A stretch of 36,469 nucleotides of DNA from Melioribacteraceae bacterium (GCA_028280855.1 JANQLA010000034.1:1-36469), one strand, 5' to 3'; counted from the first letter of the stretch, positions 22,529 through 30,734 are shown. Made by a program: numbers and translations. The notes: generated by a model not told the origin, from the sequence alone.

Positions 22529-25315
22529 ATGAATATCGAATTAAAAACATTATTTATAATTATAAGTGTTTTTTTGGGGACAATGAATGTCTATTCACAG
22601 TGGGAATTGCCTGAAGAAGATAAAAATCATTATATCAATTTATTGAGCAATGATGACAGCAATAACCGATTAACCGGATTGTCGTCCATAGCGGAGTATA
22701 AAATTTTTGAAGCCAGGGATAGTTTGTTAAGTAAAATATGGAATGATGAAATTACTATGCAGATTTGGTATTTGGAAGCGCTACATAAGATTGAATATGC
22801 CCAGGTTTATCAATTAGCGCTAGATTATATTGATACATTGGCAACAAATCCAAGGTTTTATAGTTCTGAATATTTATTAGAATACAAAGTAAGAGCAATT
22901 AGTATACTTTTTGATTTTGATGATTTTACAATGGCAAATTTTGTATTCGACCTGATAGAAAGGGATAAACCAAGAATGAATTATTTTGCATTCGAGTTAC
23001 TTAAAGATATTGCTCAGAATTTACCGGAATTTGAACAAAGAGCCAAGACCGAATTATTTTACTTTGTTGAGAATGCACATATTGATTGGTATCGTACAAG
23101 GGTCTTAAGAGTACTTGAAGAATTGTATGGTGATGAAATATACGAGCAGATGAAAAAAATGGCTCGTGAAGATTCTTTTGACGCAAACAGAATAATAGCG
23201 ATAGAAGATTTTGTTGTAAAATATAAAAAAGAAGATCTTAATTCATTTTTGAGAGAAAGATTGTTGAATGAGCCGGTAGCAGCTTACAGGCTATCAATAG
23301 CATGGCTATTAATAGAACATTTTGGAAAGCCAAATGATTATAAGTTTTTAGAAGACTACATGGCGCAAGAAAACGATGAACAGAATGTGTTTATATTAAA
23401 TAATGATATGGAAAGTTTTTTCCCTCCGAAAAAACCCGACAGCACAGAAACCGAAAGAGATATTTTAGATACACTAATTATACATAAAAACGAATGTTTT
23501 GAATATGGATGGATATATAATCAGGTTGACTATGATAGTCTCTCATTTATGTTGAATGATATTAGAACAGACATAGTTTCAGAAAATTGGAGTGTTGCTC
23601 TAAGTAAAACAAACAGCTACCTGCAATTTGTGAAAGACGCAAATAGCCAGGAAAGAATACATGGTTACGCGTATATTTTTCTTAGATACTACTACAAATA
23701 TTTGAAAGAAAGATTAGTCGAATTAGTGCAAAGTGATAATCCTCACTTGTTAATTAATCTTGTCAATAGCAGCGGCAACCTCTTAACCGGCGGCTCACTA
23801 AAATACTACGAAGGCGGCTGGAAAGACGCTATTGATAATGGCGACGGAATATTCAAAGTTGAGACGGAAAGATCAACAGTTAGTTTACGAATGATATACG
23901 CATACGGTTCACAGGATGTTTCCAATATTACCGCGCAAAACAATACTTATACATTCCAAACAGTTAACACTGAAGTGCGGTTAATAGACAGCCAGGGAAA
24001 TCCAATAACCGAAGAAGCAACTGTAAAATACTACTCCGGCGGCTGGCAAGATTTTGGTACAACAGTAAACGGAGTTGCTAACAAAGAGCTACTGCCCAAC
24101 AATTACAGTTTCAGGATGAATTACGCTTTTGCGAGCAAAGATAAAAAACAGGATTTGAACACCGATCCGGTAGTAGTTTTCCAAACTGTAAATGTATCGG
24201 TGCTGCTGAATGATAGCGAGGGTAGCCCGATTACAGATATAGCTACAGTAAAATATTATTCAGGCGGTTGGAGAGATTTTGGCACAATAGCAAACGGAGT
24301 AATTAATAAAGAGCTGCTGCCCAACAACTACAGCTTCAGAATGAATTATGCATTTGCAAACAAAGACAAAAAACAGGATTTGAGCGCTGATCCTGTAGTA
24401 GTTTTCCAAACGGTGAATTCTTCGGTGCTACTTAACGACAGCCAGGGTAATCCAATAACTGAAGAAGCGACGGTTAAATATTATTCAGGCGGCTGGCGAG
24501 ATTTTGGCACAACAGCAAACGGAGTAACTAATAAGGAGCTGCTGCCCAACAACTATAGCTTCAGGATGAATTACGCATTTGCGAGCAAAGATAAAAAACA
24601 GGATTTAAATAATGATCCTGTTGTAGTATTTCAAACGGTAAATGCTTCGGTGCTACTTAACGACAGCCAGGGTAATCCAATAACTGAAGAAGCAACTGTA
24701 AAATACTACTCCGGCGGCTGGCGCGACTTTGGAACAACGGTAAACGGAGTTGCTAACAAAGAGCTGCTGCCAAACAATTACAGTTTCAGGATGAATTATG
24801 CTTTTGCGAGCAAAGATAAAAAACAGGATTTGAACACCGATCCGGTAGTAGTTTTCCAAACGGTTAATGCATCTGTACAGTTGAATGACAGCCATGGTAA
24901 TCCGATATCCGAAGAAGCAATAGTAAAATACTATTCGGGCGGCTGGCGGGATTTTGGTACAACGATAAACGGAGTTGCTAACAAAGAGCTTCTGCCTAAC
25001 AATTACAGCTTTAGATTAACTTATGTCTTTGTTTCAAGTGATAAAAAGCAGGATTTGGCAACTAACAGCAATGTAGTATTTTCAACTGTACAGTGCGTTG
25101 TTAGAGCTTTAGATTCCGGGAATCAATTGCTTGATAATACCGTTATTAAATATTACTCCGGCGGTTGGCGGGACTTTGGCTCAACCTTTAACGGCGAAGT
25201 TACGAAAGAATTGTTACCTGCAAACTTAAGTTTCAGGGGAACTTATAACTCCCTAAGCAAAGATGTAAAACAGGATATAAGTAATAACAATGTTGTAGAA
25301 ATAATTATCGAATAG
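22529..25315 (+). CDS. Exported helical protein with seven 75-residue C-terminal repeats, function unknown
   Basis: 928 residues. A signal peptide (about 1-23, ending VYSQ) is followed by a helical region (about 28-400) whose regularly spaced Leu/Ala-rich helix pairs look like HEAT or ARM-type repeats. From about residue 407 to the end run seven repeats with the core VKYYSGGWRDFGTT and KELLPNNYSFRMNYAF. The first and last are diverged and repeats 2-6 are nearly identical. The repeats are predicted all-beta and recall repeat domains of other bacterial surface proteins, although I cannot name the family. The protein has no sorting domain or membrane anchor. It starts 3 bases after the preceding gene, so the two are co-transcribed and probably act together outside the inner membrane. 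Confidence 0.8.
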   Translation: MNIELKTLFIIISVFLGTMNVYSQWELPEEDKNHYINLLSNDDSNNRLTGLSSIAEYKIFEARDSLLSKIWNDEITMQIWYLEALHKIEYAQVYQLALDYIDTLATNPRFYSSEYLLEYKVRAISILFDFDDFTMANFVFDLIERDKPRMNYFAFELLKDIAQNLPEFEQRAKTELFYFVENAHIDWYRTRVLRVLEELYGDEIYEQMKKMAREDSFDANRIIAIEDFVVKYKKEDLNSFLRERLLNEPVAAYRLSIAWLLIEHFGKPNDYKFLEDYMAQENDEQNVFILNNDMESFFPPKKPDSTETERDILDTLIIHKNECFEYGWIYNQVDYDSLSFMLNDIRTDIVSENWSVALSKTNSYLQFVKDANSQERIHGYAYIFLRYYYKYLKERLVELVQSDNPHLLINLVNSSGNLLTGGSLKYYEGGWKDAIDNGDGIFKVETERSTVSLRMIYAYGSQDVSNITAQNNTYTFQTVNTEVRLIDSQGNPITEEATVKYYSGGWQDFGTTVNGVANKELLPNNYSFRMNYAFASKDKKQDLNTDPVVVFQTVNVSVLLNDSEGSPITDIATVKYYSGGWRDFGTIANGVINKELLPNNYSFRMNYAFANKDKKQDLSADPVVVFQTVNSSVLLNDSQGNPITEEATVKYYSGGWRDFGTTANGVTNKELLPNNYSFRMNYAFASKDKKQDLNNDPVVVFQTVNASVLLNDSQGNPITEEATVKYYSGGWRDFGTTVNGVANKELLPNNYSFRMNYAFASKDKKQDLNTDPVVVFQTVNASVQLNDSHGNPISEEAIVKYYSGGWRDFGTTINGVANKELLPNNYSFRLTYVFVSSDKKQDLATNSNVVFSTVQCVVRALDSGNQLLDNTVIKYYSGGWRDFGSTFNGEVTKELLPANLSFRGTYNSLSKDVKQDISNNNVVEIIIE
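23747..25312 (+). repeat. Seven in-frame tandem repeats of about 225 bp
   Basis: Unit starts are at about 23747, 23969, 24194, 24419, 24644, 24869 and 25094; from the second on, the period is exactly 225 bp (75 codons), and the first is 222 bp. Units 2-6 are highly similar as DNA. Stretches such as AAAGATAAAAAACAGGATTT recur without change, and units 4 and 5 share a first 45 bases or so without visible difference. Units 1 and 7 have drifted. This points to recent duplication or gene conversion in the middle of the array. Strain-to-strain copy-number variation and assembly collapse are both possible here. Confidence 0.95.
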
Positions 25316-25361
25316 AGCTTGTGAAAATTATTTTATAAAAAATTTATGATAGGCAACAGTT

Positions 25362-26000
25362 ATGAGTACAATGAAAAGAATGTTGGTATGTCTAGCTACA
25401 TTATCTGCTACTTTGCTTGCTCAGAATGTTTACGAAATCCCCTTTGCATCCAAAGGAAATGAAATTGAATTAACGATTGAGAACAAAAGCGATGGAGGGC
25501 TTACTGATGTAAGTGTTGTCACTGAAGCGCCTTCCTGGGTAAGATTTAGAAATGCTTCTGAGAGAATAAGTGAGATGGCGGACAAATCCGAACAAACAGT
25601 ACATTTTGATTTTGATATTGATAAAGCCGCTCCTGTTAACGAAAGTACAAAATTACTGTTCGAGATAGAAGGTGAAGGAGGAGTATGGTATAAAGAAATA
25701 AATATAAAGGTATTGCCGCCAGAGGAATTCAAACTTGAGCAAAACTATCCAAACCCATTTAATCCTACCACGACAATAGAGTACCTCTTGCCAACTAAAG
25801 CCAAAGTTGATATAAGAATTTATAACTTGCTTGGTCAACAAGTCGAACAGGTTATTAACAAAATTCAAGAGCCTGGTCTTCGCAAAGTAAATTGGAATGC
25901 CGAAGCAATGGCTTCGGGTATGTATATCTACCAGGTTTACTTCGAAGGAAAAGATCTATCAGCCAAAGCAGTTCGAAAGAAAATGATTGTTTTGAAATGA
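25362..26000 (+). CDS. Small T9SS cargo: beta domain plus sorting domain
   Basis: 212 residues. A signal peptide (about 1-20, ending LLAQ) leads into one beta-sandwich (about 22-118; IELTIENKSDGGLTDVSV then a WVRF strand), like the NEW3/CARDB-type immunoglobulin-fold spacers. A complete T9SS type A sorting domain (about 123-212, QNYPNPFNPTTTIEY to KKMIVLK) follows. No catalytic domain is present, so almost half of the protein is the export and anchoring signal. It lies 46 bases after the repeat-protein gene and is the only member of the three-gene cluster with a sorting domain. It might be the surface anchor of a complex formed with the other two; that is inference. The ATG at 25362 or the one at 25371 could be the start. 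Confidence 0.85.
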   Translation: MSTMKRMLVCLATLSATLLAQNVYEIPFASKGNEIELTIENKSDGGLTDVSVVTEAPSWVRFRNASERISEMADKSEQTVHFDFDIDKAAPVNESTKLLFEIEGEGGVWYKEINIKVLPPEEFKLEQNYPNPFNPTTTIEYLLPTKAKVDIRIYNLLGQQVEQVINKIQEPGLRKVNWNAEAMASGMYIYQVYFEGKDLSAKAVRKKMIVLK

Positions 26001-26049
26001 GTATCAAATAATACTAACCATAAGTAACAATTTCAAATCGTGAAATTTA

Positions 26050-26098
26050 CCCGATTCACATAAAAAAATTTTTTATAAAAAAAATTCCTCGGGTTTTT
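26050..26098 (+). terminator. Possible terminator of the three-gene unknown cluster
   Basis: CCCGA (26050-26054) can pair with TCGGG (26089-26093), directly followed by TTTTTCT. The long loop contains an A7T6 palindrome (about 26060-26076) that can itself fold. GTGAA (26040-26044) with TTCAC (26055-26059) is a competing stem. The GC-rich stem plus T-tract suggests an intrinsic terminator, but the loop is unusually long. Confidence 0.35.
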
Positions 26099-26161
26099 CT
26101 CAAGAACCACTTCTTGACGAAGCTAATTGGAATTTGTTCAGTTCCATAGTATTTTTTAGTT

Positions 26162-26701
26162 ATGAAAATTGGTCTTATTCGTCACTTCAAAGTTGACGCT
26201 CCTTTTTATAACAAACCGCTCAACTCTATTGAATTTGCAAACTCGCAGTTAGTTTACCATAAAAGTCCTGTCATTACACAACCTGTAAATCTTAATGGAA
26301 TCGGATGGAAGAAATGTTACTGCAGTACAATACAACGTGCTAAAAGAACTGCCGACAATATTTATAACGGCGAAATAATTTATACAGAAAAACTTGTCGA
26401 AGTAGAATTAAGTCCAGTTTTTGATACTTCGAAAAAACTTCCTTTCAATATATGGGTAATTCTTGGACGACTTGCTTGGCTGTTTGGACACCACTCTCAA
26501 ATTGAATCAAAAACAGATACGATTAAACGCTGTAAGGATTTAATGAATTTACTAAATGCCGATGAAGCGGAGAGTATACTCATTGTATCACACGGATTCT
26601 TTATGCATGAATTCGCGAAACACCTGAAGAAGAACGGGTTTAAAGGTAAAATAGATTATGCACCCTTGAACGCAACGTTGTACCTATTTGAGCGAAAATA
26701 A
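26162..26701 (+). CDS. Histidine phosphatase family protein
   Basis: 179 residues. It begins KIGLIRHFK, with catalytic His8 in an RHF variant of the family's RHG motif. STIQRAKRTAD (55-65) supplies the second phosphate-binding Arg, VEVELSP holds the usual acid/base Glu region, and VSHGFF supplies His144. The fold is that of phosphoglycerate-mutase-like phosphatases; the substrate cannot be read from sequence. There is no signal peptide, so it is cytoplasmic. It stands alone, with an AT-rich gap on each side. The Gly-to-Phe change after the catalytic His is unusual but occurs next to, not in, the phosphohistidine site. Confidence 0.87.
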   Translation: MKIGLIRHFKVDAPFYNKPLNSIEFANSQLVYHKSPVITQPVNLNGIGWKKCYCSTIQRAKRTADNIYNGEIIYTEKLVEVELSPVFDTSKKLPFNIWVILGRLAWLFGHHSQIESKTDTIKRCKDLMNLLNADEAESILIVSHGFFMHEFAKHLKKNGFKGKIDYAPLNATLYLFERK

Positions 26702-26730
26702 AACTTCCATCCGTATAGAATTCCAAAACA

Positions 26731-26885
26731 CAAATACCAAATAGTAAACAATCATCGATTCTCAAATTCAGAATTCCTATAATTGCCGGTATCCACTCCT
26801 AAAGCTGAACGATATATTGTTCACCGTGGATTAAGAAAGAGTTTAGAAAATTGTTTTTTGAAGTTTGTTTTTTATTTGATATTTG
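26731..26885. repeat. Imperfect inverted repeat pair in the gap before the second sigma gene
   Basis: A 23-base stretch at 26731-26753 (starting CAAATACCAAATAG) matches the complement of 26863-26885 at 19 of 23 positions, with 109 bases between. The rest of the 265-base gap (26702-26966) has no convincing reading frame. It may be a decayed MITE-like element; low-complexity AT-rich sequence is the alternative explanation. Confidence 0.35.
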
Positions 26886-26914
26886 CTGATTGCTATTTGT
26901 TATTTTAAAGGCGC

Positions 26915-26940
26915 TGCAATAAAATTGGTACGCTTTCGTC
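26915..26940 (+). promoter_or_regulatory. Weak ECF-like promoter before the second sigma gene
   Basis: TGCAATA (26915-26921) and CGTC (26937-26940) resemble the TGTAACA/CGTC pair found before the first ECF gene, with 15 rather than 16 bases between them and two mismatches in the upstream box. It lies 26 bases before the sigma ATG, so position and strand fit self-activation. Confidence 0.25.
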
Positions 26941-26966
26941 TTGAAGAATAAACAAAAATAAATTCA

Positions 26967-27479
26967 ATGTCCGTTTCCGACTTCTTTAGAACAGAATATA
27001 GTAAACTCGTTAACTACACCCGTAAGTACTTTAGTGATAATGCAACGTTGGATGCCGAGGATATTGTGCAGGATGTAGCATTAAATATTTTCAGTAAAGT
27101 TGATTTCGAGTCGGGTATTGAAAACGCTGCTTCATATATTTACAGCGCTATACGCAACAGGATAATTGATTACTACCGTAAACCTAAACGTAATGTGCCG
27201 ATTGAAATTGATGATGAAGGCAGCGCAGGGGAAGTAGACCTGCAGCACAGGGAGCTCTCGCGTGAAAGTCTATTTGAAAACGAAGAGTACATCGAGGTTA
27301 TGTACCAGGCTCTAGGAGAGCTTACCGAGGATCAAAGAGCAATTATTATTGCCACTGAACTTGAGGACTATTCATTTAAAGAACTTGCGGAAAAATGGGG
27401 TGCGCCAATCGGTACTTTGTTATCCCGTAAACACAGGGCAATGGCAAATTTAATTAACATAATGAACGAAATGATTTAA
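26967..27479 (+). CDS. ECF-type RNA polymerase sigma factor (second)
   Basis: 170 residues. Region 2 contains DAEDIVQDVALNIF and the basic AIRNRIIDYYRK helix. Region 4 is a helix-turn-helix around FKELAEKWGAPIGTLLSRKHRAMANL. An acidic linker (about 85-110) joins them. It is not a close copy of the first sigma factor in this window. The partner is probably the small membrane protein 17 bases downstream rather than a classical anti-sigma. The ATG at 26967 has no clear Shine-Dalgarno sequence. Confidence 0.92.
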   Translation: MSVSDFFRTEYSKLVNYTRKYFSDNATLDAEDIVQDVALNIFSKVDFESGIENAASYIYSAIRNRIIDYYRKPKRNVPIEIDDEGSAGEVDLQHRELSRESLFENEEYIEVMYQALGELTEDQRAIIIATELEDYSFKELAEKWGAPIGTLLSRKHRAMANLINIMNEMI

Positions 27480-27496
27480 ATAAATTAGAGGTAATT

Positions 27497-27892
27497 ATGG
27501 AACACATAATTAGAAATAAGTTTAGAGAGCGTCCGCGCGGAATTAAACTGGTCGGTTATATTATCATGGGAATACTGTTGGCAGTGCTGTTCGCTTTTCT
27601 TTTCGGTTACTTTGCTATGCTACTTTGGAACTGGTTGATGCCGTCGCTGTTTAGTCTCCCGCAAATAAATTATTGGCAGGCGGTTGGTCTTATTGTTCTC
27701 GCGCGGTTAATTTTCGGTGGATTCGGCCATGGTCATCATAGCAACAAAAGGCATAAAAAGCAATGGATAAAAGACTGCTGCGACGATGAAAAAATGAGAA
27801 AGTGGAAATACTACCATGATTACTGGAAAGAAGAAGGTGAAGAGAGATTTAACGAATACGTAAATAAGAAAACGAGTGAGAAGGAAGATTAA
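27497..27892 (+). CDS. Small two-helix membrane protein coupled to an ECF sigma gene
   Basis: 131 residues. Two transmembrane helices (about 17-40 and 60-76) are joined by a short loop containing WNWLMPSLFSLPQINYWQA. A His-rich stretch GHGHHSNKRHKK (about 77-88) follows. The C-terminus is highly charged, with CCDDEKMRKW and an EEGEERFNEYVNKK coiled-coil-like end. I recall similar WNxLxPxLF...ITYWQA proteins beside ECF sigma genes in Bacteroidota, where they are listed as hypothetical; an anti-sigma or sensor role is inference. GAGG 6 bases before the ATG is a good ribosome-binding site, and the gene follows the sigma factor by 17 bases. His and paired Cys residues might bind metal. Confidence 0.75.
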   Translation: MEHIIRNKFRERPRGIKLVGYIIMGILLAVLFAFLFGYFAMLLWNWLMPSLFSLPQINYWQAVGLIVLARLIFGGFGHGHHSNKRHKKQWIKDCCDDEKMRKWKYYHDYWKEEGEERFNEYVNKKTSEKED

Positions 27893-28159
27893 GTGGCAGA
27901 TAAACGGAAAAGCTGGAGGAAATGCCGCTGAGAAATTACCGATGTCAACAATAAAAATGTAATCCTTATAAAATGCTGGAGCCGGCCGGATGCATTCCCG
28001 ATTATTCTACACGAAGGTTTTCGTTGCCTTTCAGGTGTAAATTTTTTTTACTTTTATAAAGAATTATTCCCGCATTCTTCACAATTAAATGTTATTTTTT
28101 CACTCACACCTTTTTTGAACTCTTTGGGAAAGTTGTAATTGCAAGTATTGAGCGAAACG

Positions 28160-29704
28160 ATGGATGTGGGTAAAATATCGTTCCTAAACAAAGTAAAACA
28201 CCTTGAACAGCAGGTATCGAAGCTCCTGCAATATTCATTGGAAGCCATTGTTGCAGTTGATGATCGCTTTAAAGTAGTTCTGTTTAATAACGGCGCCGAA
28301 AAACTATTCGACTACAAATCTAAAGAAATACTAGGGTCCAATTTAAGCCTTATTATGCCTGAATTTAGGACAAATATTCTTAACCTTTATGCAAGTGATA
28401 AACTTAACAAACAACTTGACGCAAAGAGTGTATCTGATAGGCACACATTGCACGGCATGAAACGCAATGGCGAAGAATTTATTCTAGATGCGTCTATCAC
28501 CAAAGTTTATTTAAGCCATGGCCCTGTGTTAACATTATTTCTCAGCGACATAACGCAACGCACTTCACTGGAAAAAGAAATTCTTTCATCCAAGCATCGT
28601 TATGAATACCTGATAAAAATGTCACGCGATGCAATAATTACTCTAAATGGAAGTTTTGAAATAATAATTTTTAACGACGGGGCGCGAAAAGTATTTGGGT
28701 ATTCCGAGCCGGAAATAATTGGGAGGCATGTAAAATACCTGCTGCCCGAAGAAAACCGCGAAGAAAATTTTAATTACATGGTAAGCGCTTGCGATATACC
28801 AAACTCTTCAACAAAGCTGGAACCTCCCGACGATATTTTCGGTCTTCGGAAGGACGGTATCCAATTTCACGCCGAAGCAACAATAACCAATATCCATTTC
28901 GAAGATGAGGTAATGTATTCAATTATATTGCGAGATGTATCTTCCCGGAAGCTCATGGAAAAACAAATGGTCCAGTACTTGTCAGAGCTTGAAAAAATCA
29001 ATACCGAAAAGGAAAAATATTTCTCGCTGCTGGCTCATGATTTGCGAAGTCCTTTCGGCAACCTCCTTGGATTTATTGACTATATGCAGGACAACCTTGG
29101 CGAACTTAAAAAAGAAGAGCTGCAGGAAATATTAAAGTCATGTGCTGCATCTGCCAAGAATATTTATCATCTTCTCGAAAGCTTGCTCGATTGGACGAGA
29201 CTGCAAATGAATAGGATTAGCTTTAAACCGGCTAAAGTTAATCCCTTGCAATATATTGAAGAAGCGGTTGCATTATATAAAGAGGCTATTGAAAACAAGG
29301 GAATCAGTGTAAATATACTAGTTGACACTGATGTGGAAGTGTTGGCCGATGTTGATATGTTTGCAACAATAGTTCGTAATCTTTTATCCAATGCTATAAA
29401 ATTTTCCTATGAGCAAGGCGACATAGATATTACGGGCGGAAAAGAAAATGATTACTTTGCAATTAATTTTAACGATTATGGAATCGGCATGGAGGAAGAC
29501 ACATTAAGCAAACTTTTTAGAACCGATAAAGATATGCATACCGAGGGTACCAAAGGTGAGTCCGGATTTGGGCTGGGCTTGCTACTGGTAAAGGATTTCG
29601 TAGAGTTAAATAACGGATCAATTCACGTTAAAAGCAAGTACAAAGCGGGTACAAACATTACCATAAAATTACCGCTTGCTAAAAATACGGAACTAAGCGA
29701 CTAA
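28160..29704 (+). CDS. Orphan soluble PAS-PAS sensor histidine kinase
   Basis: 514 residues from the ATG at 28160; a TTG at 28139 is an alternative start. A short coiled coil (about 8-25) precedes two PAS domains (about 24-133 and 148-263, each with LFNNGAEKLFDY or IFNDGARKVFGY). HisKA follows, with phospho-acceptor His293 in LLAHDLRSPFGN. The HATPase domain has the N box RNLLSNAIKFS (Asn411), DYGIGM and GFGLGLLLVKDF. No transmembrane segment is present, so it senses a cytoplasmic signal, possibly redox or a ligand through PAS. No response regulator is adjacent, so the partner is elsewhere. The 3' end overlaps the convergent epimerase gene by 12 bases. Confidence 0.9.
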   Translation: MDVGKISFLNKVKHLEQQVSKLLQYSLEAIVAVDDRFKVVLFNNGAEKLFDYKSKEILGSNLSLIMPEFRTNILNLYASDKLNKQLDAKSVSDRHTLHGMKRNGEEFILDASITKVYLSHGPVLTLFLSDITQRTSLEKEILSSKHRYEYLIKMSRDAIITLNGSFEIIIFNDGARKVFGYSEPEIIGRHVKYLLPEENREENFNYMVSACDIPNSSTKLEPPDDIFGLRKDGIQFHAEATITNIHFEDEVMYSIILRDVSSRKLMEKQMVQYLSELEKINTEKEKYFSLLAHDLRSPFGNLLGFIDYMQDNLGELKKEELQEILKSCAASAKNIYHLLESLLDWTRLQMNRISFKPAKVNPLQYIEEAVALYKEAIENKGISVNILVDTDVEVLADVDMFATIVRNLLSNAIKFSYEQGDIDITGGKENDYFAINFNDYGIGMEEDTLSKLFRTDKDMHTEGTKGESGFGLGLLLVKDFVELNNGSIHVKSKYKAGTNITIKLPLAKNTELSD

Positions 29705-30610
29705 ATCAGATAGTGCTCTTTCAAGTTTGTCGAATTTAAAACTGTAGCCTGTTTCAGTTGTTTTCTTGGGAACCACTTTCGCACCTTGTGTTACCACATC
29801 CGCTCCTTCACCTAAAACAATTTTTAATGCAAAGCCCGGCACGTTCAATGAAGACGGACGTTTCATAACATTGCCGAGCTCTTTGCAGAATTGCTTCATA
29901 TTAACAATGCCTGGCGATACTGCGTTCAAAGCACCGCTTACGTTTTCATTATTGAGAGCATGAAGGAATATTCCGGTTACGTCATCAACATGTACCCAGG
30001 GGAACCACTGTTTTCCGTCGCCAAGGGGGCCGCCGATAAAAAAATTAAAAGGTGTAATCATTTTTGCGAGTGCCCCTTCATTCTTATCCAAAACTATTCC
30101 TATTCTTATTCGAACTTCTCTAATACCATTATCTGATGCGCCCTGAACTTCCCTTTCCCATTGTTTCGTTACATCGGCAAGGAAATTATTCCCGGCTGCG
30201 GAGTCTTCGGTAAACTCCGTTATCTCCGAGTTGCCGTAAAAGCCAACTGCAGAAGCAGATATAAAGGATTTTACATTTGTACTATTCTTTGATATTGCTT
30301 CGACTAAAGATCTTGTGCCGAGCACACGGCTGTTTAACACATTGCTTTTATGTGCTTCATTCCATCGGTGCGACATCACATTCTCACCGGCTAAATGAAC
30401 GATGGAATCGGCGTTATTTAATTCATTTTTCCATCCGGTGTTTGTTTCATCCTCATAGTCCCATTTAACATATTTGTTAGCATTTGTAATCAAAGATTTT
30501 GCTTTTTCCGGTGAGCGACTAAAGACAATTACTTCTCCACCGTTTTCAAGTAACTTTTTACAAATTTTTTTGCCAATTAAGCCGGTGGCGCCCGTAACAA
30601 CTATTTTCAT
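29693..30610 (-). CDS. TIGR01777-family NAD(P)-dependent epimerase/oxidoreductase
   Basis: 305 residues from the ATG at 30608-30610; an ATG 9 bases upstream is possible. It starts KIVVTGATGLIGKK, with the GxxGxxG dinucleotide-binding loop at 7-13. The short-chain dehydrogenase core includes VHLAGENV and SASAVGFYG (the usual Ser/Tyr region). The C-terminal DUF1731 domain (about 250-300) has RPSSLNVPGFALKIVLGE and GAKVVPKK. This is the YfcH/SulA-like group, which binds NADP but whose reaction is not established. Cytoplasmic. It lies convergent to the histidine kinase, with overlapping stop regions, and divergent from the methyltransferase. Confidence 0.9.
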   Translation of the reverse strand: MKIVVTGATGLIGKKICKKLLENGGEVIVFSRSPEKAKSLITNANKYVKWDYEDETNTGWKNELNNADSIVHLAGENVMSHRWNEAHKSNVLNSRVLGTRSLVEAISKNSTNVKSFISASAVGFYGNSEITEFTEDSAAGNNFLADVTKQWEREVQGASDNGIREVRIRIGIVLDKNEGALAKMITPFNFFIGGPLGDGKQWFPWVHVDDVTGIFLHALNNENVSGALNAVSPGIVNMKQFCKELGNVMKRPSSLNVPGFALKIVLGEGADVVTQGAKVVPKKTTETGYSFKFDKLERALSDLVA

Positions 30611-30683
30611 TTCAATCATTCCATCTTATTTACTGTATTAATTTATTAAGTCCTGTACGAGTTCCAAACTGGAAATATTTTAT

Positions 30684-30691
30684 TAACTTTG
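30684..30691 (+). promoter_or_regulatory. Possible -7 element for the methyltransferase gene
   Basis: TAACTTTG matches TAnnTTTG and lies 43 bases before the ATG, in the divergent gap with the epimerase gene. No TTG is found 19-21 bases upstream, so the match is partial. Confidence 0.3.
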
Positions 30692-30734
30692 CTGAATTAA
30701 AATTAGCTACTCCTCATTATAATTAAGGTTGATA

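Noticed and set aside
23747-25312. CRISPR-like array
   Set aside because: The period is 225 bp, in frame throughout, and codes for a conserved protein repeat; there are no short repeats with unique spacers.
26050-26098. Curved or cruciform A7T6 tract as a distinct regulatory element
   Set aside because: It is more simply explained as part of the AT-rich loop of a possible terminator.
27893-28159. Short plus-strand frames (16 and 28 codons) in the gap before the kinase
   Set aside because: No ribosome-binding sites and no recognisable product; length is within chance.
28054-28248. 64-residue minus-strand gene with a zinc-ribbon-like end
   Set aside because: Its only ATG lies inside the kinase gene and the first half is antisense to that coding sequence; it is kept only as a low-interest remnant.
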